Of a DNA stretch of 5,319 bases, positions 1-5,319 are shown one piece after another. How positions within the stretch are numbered: position 1 is the stretch's first letter; each line of letters opens with the position of its first letter. This DNA comes from Myxococcota bacterium (GTDB lineage: Bacteria; Myxococcota_A; Polyangia; HGW-17), in NCBI GenBank assembly GCA_018821745.1, contig JAHJLU010000055.1:1-5319 (forward strand). The letters are read 5' to 3'. Under the pieces are notes generated by a model. The model did no database searches and had not been told where the DNA came from. It saw only the letters and a program-made list of their open reading frames with translations. Both the position numbers and the translations under genes were made by a program.

Positions 1-1
1 C

Positions 2-94
2 AAGGACTGCTCCCGTGTGCGTAACCGGCGCAAAAAGCGCGACTGTGAAGCCATGAACCGCCGCGTTGAGTTCCACATCCTCAAGAAAAAATAA
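2..94 (+). CDS. OmpA-family peptidoglycan-binding protein, C-terminal end (partial)
   Basis: Only the last 30 codons and the TAA stop (92-94) are present; the gene begins upstream of the window. The tail ends in NRRVEFHILKKK, which matches the end of the OmpA/MotB-like peptidoglycan-associated domain, where an N-R-R-V-E-F-x-I strand closes the fold. Family knowledge: this domain binds the diaminopimelate of peptidoglycan and links the outer membrane, or a lipoprotein in it, to the cell wall. Two cysteines, at visible residues 3 and 15, flank a very basic stretch (RNRRKKRD) just before this strand. They could form a disulfide-closed loop insert of the kind I recall from deltaproteobacterial OmpA-like proteins. 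The N-terminal part (beta-barrel, lipoprotein or repeat region) cannot be judged. The gene lies 295 bp upstream of, and on the same strand as, the A2M gene. The family call is fairly secure despite the short length because the closing strand is distinctive. Confidence 0.8.
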   Translation, partial: KDCSRVRNRRKKRDCEAMNRRVEFHILKKK

Positions 95-265
95 CCGCCC
101 CTCCTTCCTCTTTGCCAATCAACAATGGGGAGCGACGCGCTGCCACGGTCCCAAAGTGCAGGCGCACTAGAGGTATCTTTCCATTTGTCCTCCTCCACGG
201 ATCCCGCGTTCACCTCTTTGCCGGGTAACCCTGTAAATGTTGTCTGAAATCATTGTTGTGGGGAC

Positions 266-294
266 AAAAAAAACAATCGCTGATTTTGTTTTTT
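266..294. repeat. AT-rich imperfect inverted repeat next to promoter
   Basis: A run of eight A's followed by CAATC (266-278) mirrors GATTTTGTTTTTT (282-294) around a 3-nt centre, GCT. Six A:T pairs, the C274:G288 pair, two more A:T pairs and TC:GA match, with two unpaired T's (284-285). The stem is too AT-rich for a strong intrinsic terminator. It lies directly upstream of the -10 element, so it may act as a bent or UP-element-like A/T tract, or as a weak terminator for the preceding gene. The dyad is seen in the sequence; either function is inference. Confidence 0.4.
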
Positions 295-307
295 CCTGTG
301 GTATGAT
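281..307 (+). promoter_or_regulatory. Candidate sigma-70-type extended -10 promoter for the A2M gene
   Basis: TATGAT at 302-307 is one base from the TATAAT consensus and is preceded by TG at 299-300 with one spacer base, forming an extended -10 element (TGn-TATGAT). No good -35 box is present; TGATTT (281-286, 15-bp spacer) is the nearest weak match. Extended -10 promoters can work without a strong -35, and the adjacent A/T tracts could help as an UP-like element. Transcription would begin near 313-316 and give a leader of about 75 nt. This is a sequence-pattern call only. Confidence 0.45.
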
Positions 308-374
308 GCTCCCGATCAAAAAAAAGCGGATTGATTGTCCCCCCATTGGCCGTAGTAGAGCCTTTGTGAAAACC

Positions 375-381
375 GGGAGGT
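375..381 (+). promoter_or_regulatory. Ribosome binding site of the A2M gene
   Basis: GGGAGGT is a strong Shine-Dalgarno match ending 8 nt before ATG 390, and it fixes the start. In-frame ATGs at 303 and 306 have no comparable site, overlap the proposed -10 element and would bury the signal peptide behind 28 or 29 extra residues. AGGT (378-381) can also pair with ACCT (385-388) across a 3-nt loop, so a small hairpin could partly cover the site. Confidence 0.8.
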
Positions 382-389
382 GTTACCTG

Positions 390-449
390 ATGAAACATAT
401 TTCCTTCGTAATTCTGAGCATTTTTGCCATATATTCCCTCGCAACCTGT
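390..449 (+). other. Lipoprotein-type signal peptide ending at Cys20
   Basis: The N-terminus has a short basic start (MKH), a hydrophobic core (residues 4-18) and LATC at 17-20, placing a cysteine where signal peptidase II would cut and lipidate. Thr at -1 is not in the usual Ala/Gly/Ser set, so the lipobox is noncanonical. Gly21 at +2 is not the Asp inner-membrane retention signal of enterobacteria, which would allow sorting to the outer membrane if that rule holds here. Cys20 is the only cysteine before residue 374. Many bacterial A2Ms are lipoproteins, which supports the reading. The alternative is a secreted protein cut by signal peptidase I. Confidence 0.75.
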
Positions 450-3400
450 GGGAAATCTTCGAAAAAAGCACCGGAAAAGAGTGTGGTGGAGACAGTTGAA
501 GCCAAGGAGGTCGTGATCCCCGCCGCCACAATCCCCGGCAGTGTAAAGGGACTCTCATTTATCCTGGAGAATGGGCCCGGTGCCCATGGGGCCAGCGGCG
601 TGACGCCCTACACCCCGGGTACCCCTCTCCCCGATGCCGAGACAACCGCCCTCCTGGCCAAGCTCCCCAAGGGTCCCGGGACCGGAAACCTGGCGAAGAG
701 CTTCGCCATGCGGGATCGCTCCCTGCCACCACCGCGCACCGGCGCAACCGTGCAGTCATCCTTTCCCCCTCCCCAGAAGCCGGCACCAACGAAAAAGCCC
801 GACGCCGGGGAGCTCACGGTCCTGCGCACCTCCCCCACCACCGATGTGTACATCGCCCCCAACATCAGCGTGACCTTCTCGCAGCCCATGGTGGCCGTGA
901 CCAGTCACGCTGACTCCATCGCCAAGGGCGTGCCGGTGAAGATCTCCCCCGAGGTCGCCGGAAAGTGGCGCTGGCTGGGGACAAAGACCCTGGTCTTCGA
1001 GAGCGAGCTGGAGCGCCTGCCCAAATCCACCAAGTATGTGGTCACCATCGCCGAGGGTATCAAGTCCGCCCTGGGCAAGAAACTGGCAAAAGAGGTGAAG
1101 TGGGAGTTCTCCACTCCGACCCTCAGCGTGGAGACCTTCTATCCCCAGCACGGTCCCCAGAACCTCAACCCCATGTTCTATGTCCGGTTTGACCAGCGGG
1201 TGGATCCCGAGCTGGTGATGAAATCCCTCACCATGAAAAGCAGCAATAGTGTGAACGTCCCCGTGCGGCTGGCGACACAAGAGGAGATCAAAAAAGACAA
1301 GACGGTCAGCCACTACATGGAATATGGCAAGACCGAGTTCAAGGGGCGCCAGTTAGCTTTTATCCCCCTGCAGCAGCTTGAGAAAGCCACCTACTACACC
1401 ATCTCCATCGGACCGGGGACCCCCTCCATGGAGGGCCCCAAAAAGACCGACAAGGCCATCACCTACTCCATCAAGACCTACGATCCTCTGGCCATCGAGG
1501 ATCAGAGCTGCAAGCAGCGCTATAAATGCCGGCCGCCATGGTCCATGTCCATGCGGTTCAATAACGGCCTGGACGAGAAGGCCTTTAAAAAAGAGTGGGT
1601 CACCGTGACCCCCGCCATCCCTGACCTCTCCATTATCGCGGCGGGTCGGTCAATCATCATTTCGGGCCACATCAAGGGCCGCCGGGATTACGAAGTGACC
1701 GTCTCTCCCCTGCTCAAAGATATCTACAACCAGACCCTGGGCAGTAAACAGACGCGCACCTTCTATTACCGTGAGGCCTACCCGGCCCTCAACTCCAACT
1801 ATCGCCGCCTCACGGTGGGTGACCCCGGGGCTCCCCCCGAGGTTCGATTCCAGTCCGTGAATATCCCCACCATCAAGGCCGAGGTGTACGCTGTCGGGCC
1901 AGAGGATTACCCCGGCTATCTGGATTACTCCCGCAAGTATCGCTATGATAAAAAAGCGCCGGCCCCTCCCGGCAAGCTGGTGCTGACCAAGACCTGGTCC
2001 TTCGACGGGAAATCCGACGAGATGGTGGAGACGGTGCTCTCCCTGAAGAAGCTGGTGAACAAGGCGGGCAACGGCCAGTTCATGGTCCAGGTGTCGTCCA
2101 TGCCCATTCCCGAGAAGCGGTATCAATGGAAAACCTTTATCACGTGGATCCAGTTCACGAAACTGGGCCTTGATGCCCACTTTGATCACAAGACCCTCTA
2201 TGGCCTGGTGACCGATCTGGCAACGGGGAATCCCGTGTCGGGTGCCAAGGTGGAGATTCTCTCGGGGCCGACCGGTCAGACCGATAAGGAAGGCCTCGCC
2301 AGGCTGGAGCTTCCCTCCTCCATCGATTCTCCCCTGGGATCGCTGCTGGTGGCCAAAACCGGCAACGACATCTCCTTTGTTCCCAAAACCATGTACAGTT
2401 ACTATGGCAGCTACGGCAAATACCTCAGCACCGGCGCCCCCGGGAGCAGGGCCATCTATTTCACCTTTGATGACCGGAAACTGTACAAGCCCAAAGAAAC
2501 GGTCAACCTCAAGGGCTGGATCCGTATCGCCGACATGGGCCCGGCGGCGGGGCTCTCCCTCCCCGATGGTGCCACCGAGGTGACCTACACGGTCTATGAT
2601 CCCAGAAACAACAAAATCGGCAACGGCAAGGCCGCCATGAACAAACTGGGCGGGTTCCATTTCAACTTCACCCTCCCCGACAACACCAACCTCGGATCCG
2701 CCCGCGTGGAGATGCGCACCAACGCCGGGAACAGGGGCTCCCACTATTTTACCATAGCTGAGTTCAGAAAACCCGAGTTCGAGGTCTCCATCAGCGCATC
2801 TGAGGGCCCCTTCCTGCTTGGGGAGAGGGCGGATCTCACCATCGGGGCCAGCTATTTCTCCGGCGGGGGCCTCCCCGGCGCCGAGGTGAGCTGGAGTGCC
2901 ACCGCCAGCCCCGGCCATTTCTCCCCTGCGGGGCTGTGGAAGTGGTCCTTTGGAAACCAGGCGGTCCACTGGTGGTTCCTTGGCGGCGGCTCCTCCTCCA
3001 ACACCACGAGCAAATACCTCTCCGGCGCGACGGATTCCCGCGGGAAGCACTCGGTACGGCTCTCTTTCAAGGAGGCAAACCCCCAGGTGCCCTACTCGGT
3101 ATCAACCAACGCCTCGGTAGTGGATGTGAATCGCCAGAGCTGGACCGCCCGCAAGACGCTGCTTGTCCATCCCGCCGACCGCTATGTGGGGCTCAAGACC
3201 GACAAATACTTCGTCCCCAGGGGGGTCCCCCTCAAGGTGGATTTCATCGTGACGGATCTGGAGGGCAAGAAGGTCTCCCAGGTACCCGTTACCATCACTG
3301 CCCAGCACGAAAAGTGGAAATACCACAGGGGTAAATATCAGCGGGTCCACACCACCAAGCAGGAGTGCCGGGTTATGAGCGATGCCAAGGCCCCGGGCAG

Positions 3401-5319
3401 CTGCACATTCAAGACGGAAAAGGGCGGCAGCTACCGCATTACCGCCACCATCCACGACGCAAAAGGACGCAAAAACTCCACGAGCATCACCCGATGGGTC
3501 TCGGGAGGCTCCTTGCCCCCCGTGCGCAAGGTGGAGCGTGAGAAGGTCCAGTTGATCCTCGACAAAAAAGAATACAAGCCCGGTGACACAGCTGAAGTGT
3601 TCATTCAGGCACCCTTCTCCCCCGCCCAGGGGCTGTGGTTTGTCAAACACGCCGGCATCGCCAGCGCCAAACGGTTCACCATGAACAGTCCCACCCACAT
3701 TCTCAAGGTCCCCCTCACCGCCGCCCATATGCCGGCCACGGAGATCCAGGTGGAGCTGGTGGGCGTCTCCAAACGCATGGACGATGGCGGGCAGCCGGTT
3801 CCCAAGGCGCCACCACGGCCCGCCTTTGCCGGGGCCACTATTCGGCTCCCGGTCTCCCTTGCTTCCCAGAAGCTGCACCTCACCATCACACCGGTGAAGA
3901 CTCGCCTCATGCCCGGAGGCAGTACCCGTGTGGACATGCAGGTGCTTGACTGGCAGAAGAAGCCCGTGGAAGGAGCCGAGATCGCTCTCGTGGCGGTGGA
4001 TGAGGCGGTGCTCGCGCTCACGGGGTACCGTGTCGGTGATCCCATCGGGTACTTTTATCCCACGAGGATTGGGAATGTCCAGTCCCGCTGGATCCGCCAG
4101 CAGATTTTGCTGGACGATCCCGTACGGCTCACCAGGGATCTCAACACCATTTCTCAGTCCAAGATGTCCGAGGGCTCTCTCTCCGATTCCATGGCGCTGC
4201 CGGCGTCTGCGCCCGGTGCGGTCGGAGGGCGATTCAGCCGCGGGTCGGCCAGGCCTAAACGTGCCAGAAGCATGGACCGAATGAAGAGCAAGAAGGAGTC
4301 GCTCTCCGCCGACGAGCCCGAGGAAAAGGCTCACTCCAACGACCCCACGGTGAAGGTGCGCAGCAACTTCGCCGCGCTGGCGCTCTTCGCCCCCGAGGTC
4401 TCCACCGACGCACAGGGCAAGGCCTCCGTAGAACTGAAGCTGCCCGATAACCTCACCCGATACCGGCTCATGGCGGTGGTGGTCGCCAAGGCCACCCACT
4501 ACGGCAAGGCCGAGAGTCAGGTCACCGCCAGGCTTCCCCTCCAGCTGCGGCCCTCTCCGCCGCGCTTCCTCAACTTCGGGGACTCCTTCGAGCTGCCCCT
4601 GGTGGTTCAGAACCAGACCTCAAAGCCCCTGGAGGTAAGCGTGGCGCTCCGTGGTCACAACGTGGTCCTCAAGGGTCCCGCGGGGCAGAAGATCACCATC
4701 CCCGCCGACGATCGCAAGGAGGTCCGCTTCGCCGTGGCCACCAACATGCCGGGAAAGGCCAAGTTCGAAGCCATCGCTGTGGGCGGCGGCTCCAGTGACG
4801 CGGCCACCTTCGAGCTTCCTGTCTGGACACCGGCGACCACCGAAGGTTTTGCCACCTATGGCACCATCGACCGCGGGGCCATCGTTCAGCCCGTGAAGAT
4901 GCCCACCAATGTGGTCCGTGAGTTCGGCGGTCTCAATGTTCAGACCTCCTCCACCCAGCTCCAGGCCCTCACCGACGCGGTTCTTTACCTTTTCTCCTAT
5001 CCCTATGAATGTTCCGAGCAGCTCTCCAGCAGAATCCTCTCCATTGTGGCGCTCCGGGACGTGCTCACGGCGTTCTCCGCCGCGGGGCTGCCCAACGCCG
5101 ATATTATTGAAAAAGCCATGGCGAGGGATCTGCAGAAGCTGGTCAACATGCAAAATGGCGACGGCGGCTTCGCCTTCTGGATCCGCGGTCAGGAGTCCTG
5201 GCCTTTCCTCACCATTCACGTGACCCACGCACTGATCCGCGCCAAGAACAAGGGTTACAAGGTCCGCGCTCAGACGCTGCAGCAGGCCATGTACTACCTG
5301 AAAAATATCGAGCGTCACA
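390..5319 (+). CDS. Bacterial alpha-2-macroglobulin family lipoprotein with thioester motif (3'-truncated by window)
   Basis: The frame is open from ATG 390 to the window end: 1,643 residues, no stop. Family knowledge: bacterial A2Ms are periplasmic protease traps in which bait cleavage triggers a conformational change and covalent capture by an internal thioester. Seen in order: hydrophobic signal peptide with Cys20; Pro-rich stalk (about 21-140); Ig-like modules with FSQPMV (163-168) and WEFSTP (238-243), then two more to about 460; an MG1-like part ending near 590 and LYGLVTDLATGNPVSGA-type MG strands after 592; MG2 core DDRKLYKPKETVNLKG (694-709); MG3 core AEFRKPEFEV (790-799); a Trp-rich MG segment; bait-region domain with DKKEYKPGD (1058-1066) and VAVDEAVLAL (1201-1210); basic bait-like segment (1255-1318); A2M/MG7 block with LPDNLTRYR; thioester domain with YECSEQ (1539-1544) and NGDGGFAFW. 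Missing beyond the window are the rest of the thioester domain and the C-terminal MG domains. The expected full length is roughly 1,900-2,000 residues, larger than the E. coli protein (about 1,650) because of the N-terminal Ig-like modules. No frameshift was found on full reading. Confidence 0.93.
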   Translation, partial: MKHISFVILSIFAIYSLATCGKSSKKAPEKSVVETVEAKEVVIPAATIPGSVKGLSFILENGPGAHGASGVTPYTPGTPLPDAETTALLAKLPKGPGTGNLAKSFAMRDRSLPPPRTGATVQSSFPPPQKPAPTKKPDAGELTVLRTSPTTDVYIAPNISVTFSQPMVAVTSHADSIAKGVPVKISPEVAGKWRWLGTKTLVFESELERLPKSTKYVVTIAEGIKSALGKKLAKEVKWEFSTPTLSVETFYPQHGPQNLNPMFYVRFDQRVDPELVMKSLTMKSSNSVNVPVRLATQEEIKKDKTVSHYMEYGKTEFKGRQLAFIPLQQLEKATYYTISIGPGTPSMEGPKKTDKAITYSIKTYDPLAIEDQSCKQRYKCRPPWSMSMRFNNGLDEKAFKKEWVTVTPAIPDLSIIAAGRSIIISGHIKGRRDYEVTVSPLLKDIYNQTLGSKQTRTFYYREAYPALNSNYRRLTVGDPGAPPEVRFQSVNIPTIKAEVYAVGPEDYPGYLDYSRKYRYDKKAPAPPGKLVLTKTWSFDGKSDEMVETVLSLKKLVNKAGNGQFMVQVSSMPIPEKRYQWKTFITWIQFTKLGLDAHFDHKTLYGLVTDLATGNPVSGAKVEILSGPTGQTDKEGLARLELPSSIDSPLGSLLVAKTGNDISFVPKTMYSYYGSYGKYLSTGAPGSRAIYFTFDDRKLYKPKETVNLKGWIRIADMGPAAGLSLPDGATEVTYTVYDPRNNKIGNGKAAMNKLGGFHFNFTLPDNTNLGSARVEMRTNAGNRGSHYFTIAEFRKPEFEVSISASEGPFLLGERADLTIGASYFSGGGLPGAEVSWSATASPGHFSPAGLWKWSFGNQAVHWWFLGGGSSSNTTSKYLSGATDSRGKHSVRLSFKEANPQVPYSVSTNASVVDVNRQSWTARKTLLVHPADRYVGLKTDKYFVPRGVPLKVDFIVTDLEGKKVSQVPVTITAQHEKWKYHRGKYQRVHTTKQECRVMSDAKAPGSCTFKTEKGGSYRITATIHDAKGRKNSTSITRWVSGGSLPPVRKVEREKVQLILDKKEYKPGDTAEVFIQAPFSPAQGLWFVKHAGIASAKRFTMNSPTHILKVPLTAAHMPATEIQVELVGVSKRMDDGGQPVPKAPPRPAFAGATIRLPVSLASQKLHLTITPVKTRLMPGGSTRVDMQVLDWQKKPVEGAEIALVAVDEAVLALTGYRVGDPIGYFYPTRIGNVQSRWIRQQILLDDPVRLTRDLNTISQSKMSEGSLSDSMALPASAPGAVGGRFSRGSARPKRARSMDRMKSKKESLSADEPEEKAHSNDPTVKVRSNFAALALFAPEVSTDAQGKASVELKLPDNLTRYRLMAVVVAKATHYGKAESQVTARLPLQLRPSPPRFLNFGDSFELPLVVQNQTSKPLEVSVALRGHNVVLKGPAGQKITIPADDRKEVRFAVATNMPGKAKFEAIAVGGGSSDAATFELPVWTPATTEGFATYGTIDRGAIVQPVKMPTNVVREFGGLNVQTSSTQLQALTDAVLYLFSYPYECSEQLSSRILSIVALRDVLTAFSAAGLPNADIIEKAMARDLQKLVNMQNGDGGFAFWIRGQESWPFLTIHVTHALIRAKNKGYKVRAQTLQQAMYYLKNIERH
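450..809 (+). other. Low-complexity Pro-rich stalk of the A2M protein
   Basis: Residues 21-140 lie between the lipidation cysteine and the first Ig-like module. They are rich in Lys, Ala, Gly, Thr and Pro and contain SLPPPR, FPPPQKPAP and TKKPDAG near the end, with no recognisable fold. It probably acts as a flexible tether that lets a membrane-anchored trap reach into the periplasm, possibly past peptidoglycan. The composition is seen directly; the role is inference. Confidence 0.55.
4152..4343 (+). other. Bait-like variable segment of the A2M protein
   Basis: Residues 1255-1318 sit between the conserved VAVDEAVLAL strand and the NFAALALFAPEV block that opens the A2M domain, which is where the protease-sensitive bait lies in A2Ms. 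The segment is low in structure and runs from Ser/Met-rich (SQSKMSEGSLSDSM), through small residues (LPASAPGAVGG), to a strongly basic stretch (RPKRARSMDRMKSKK, 1288-1302), then an acidic end (DEPEEK). Many Arg/Lys sites suit trypsin-like proteases, and the Ala/Gly/Val part suits elastase-like ones. The position is well supported; the protease targets are inference. Confidence 0.7.
5010..5021 (+). other. CSEQ thioester motif
   Basis: TGT TCC GAG CAG encodes Cys1541-Ser-Glu-Gln1544 in the context YPYECSEQLSSR. In the A2M/complement C3 family, Cys and Gln of CxEQ form the internal thioester that attacks captured proteases or surfaces. All essential residues are present, so the protein should be a covalent trap rather than the thioester-less bacterial subtype. 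The upstream strand GGLNVQTSSTQ and the following helices fit the start of the alpha-toroid thioester domain. Ser in the x position differs from the CLEQ I recall as common in bacterial members. Confidence 0.92.

Larger units (their letters stand above)
95..389. other. Intergenic region between ompA-like and A2M genes
   Basis: I see no credible gene in these 295 bases: the open frames here are short, lack good ribosome binding sites and resemble nothing I recognise. The first part (95-240) has mixed composition. It holds a small hairpin (AGTGC/GCACT, 155-168) but no stem followed by a T-run, so no convincing intrinsic terminator for the OmpA-like gene. The second part holds an AT-rich island (264-294), an extended -10 element (299-307) and a leader of about 75 nt ending in the A2M ribosome binding site. 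The length and the promoter-like content suggest the A2M gene is transcribed from here rather than only by read-through. Confidence 0.7.

Noticed and set aside
155..168. Hairpin AGTGC-AGGC-GCACT as terminator of the OmpA-like gene
   Set aside because: The stem is only 5 bp and is not followed by a T-run.
303..308. Alternative in-frame starts ATG 303 and ATG 306 for the A2M gene
   Set aside because: Neither has a Shine-Dalgarno sequence, both overlap the proposed -10 element, and the 28-29 added residues (Lys/Arg-rich) would spoil the signal peptide. ATG 390 has a strong ribosome binding site at good spacing.
260..342. 8-bp inverted repeat GGGGACAA (260-267) / TTGTCCCC (335-342) flanking the promoter as an operator pair
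   Set aside because: An 8-bp match at this distance is expected by chance about once in a region this size, and the match does not extend on either side.
210..398. Minus-strand 62-codon open frame in the intergenic region
   Set aside because: Its sequence resembles no family, it has no clear ribosome binding site, and it runs across the promoter and start of the A2M gene.
634..5223. Short plus-strand open frames within the A2M gene, for example 2242-2583, 2936-3334, 3928-4284 and 4909-5223
   Set aside because: They are out-of-frame shadows, Pro/Arg/Ser-rich in composition, without ribosome binding sites or recognisable motifs, and they overlap well-supported A2M domains.
756..5318. Four long minus-strand open frames (756-1313, 1650-3050, 3102-4499, 4620-5318) that could look like a set of antisense genes
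   Set aside because: All four share the codon boundaries of the plus-strand A2M gene. In that register a minus-strand stop needs a TTA, CTA or TCA codon on the plus strand, which are rare in GC-biased genes; the stop of the 1650-3050 frame, for example, is the Ser codon TCA at 1650. Their translations are Gly/His/Val-rich and match no family I know, while the plus frame shows many A2M motifs.

Overview
The window is dominated by one very large plus-strand gene that starts at 390 and is still open at the last base. It encodes a bacterial alpha-2-macroglobulin (A2M) family protein, of which 1,643 residues are visible. Ahead of it lie the last 30 codons of an OmpA-family gene (2-94) and a 295-bp gap with a plausible promoter and a good ribosome binding site. 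Coding DNA is GC-rich (about 60% by eye) with G/C-biased third codon positions. Both the OmpA tail and the A2M layout resemble proteins from Myxococcota and other former deltaproteobacteria. That placement is inference; a diderm (Gram-negative) cell is the safer conclusion.

Layout. Positions 2-94 end the OmpA-like peptidoglycan-binding protein. Positions 95-389 are non-coding, with an AT-rich island (about 264-294) just upstream of an extended -10 element (TGG-TATGAT, 299-307) and an SD sequence GGGAGGT 8 nt before ATG 390. From 390 the A2M protein reads, in order: lipoprotein-type signal peptide with Cys20; Pro-rich stalk (about 21-140); three bacterial Ig-like modules (about 141-460); macroglobulin (MG) domains including an MG2-type core (688-709) and an MG3-type core (789-797); bait-region domain (from about 1048); a variable, strongly basic bait-like segment (1255-1318); the conserved A2M/MG7 block (1321 onward); and the start of the thioester domain with an intact CSEQ motif (Cys1541, Gln1544). 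The rest of the thioester domain and the C-terminal MG/receptor-like domains lie beyond the window.

Working together. An OmpA-like protein ties the outer membrane to peptidoglycan. A lipid-anchored A2M is thought to sit in the periplasm and trap proteases that breach the envelope: bait cleavage triggers collapse and covalent capture through the thioester. The pair therefore reads as an envelope-integrity and defence neighbourhood. The A2M gene appears to have its own promoter, so the two need not be one operon. No mobile element, CRISPR array or RNA gene was seen. The long minus-strand open frames are antisense shadows of the A2M gene. I found no evidence of a wholly new system; the points of interest are the A2M's bait segment, its cysteine layout and its noncanonical lipobox.
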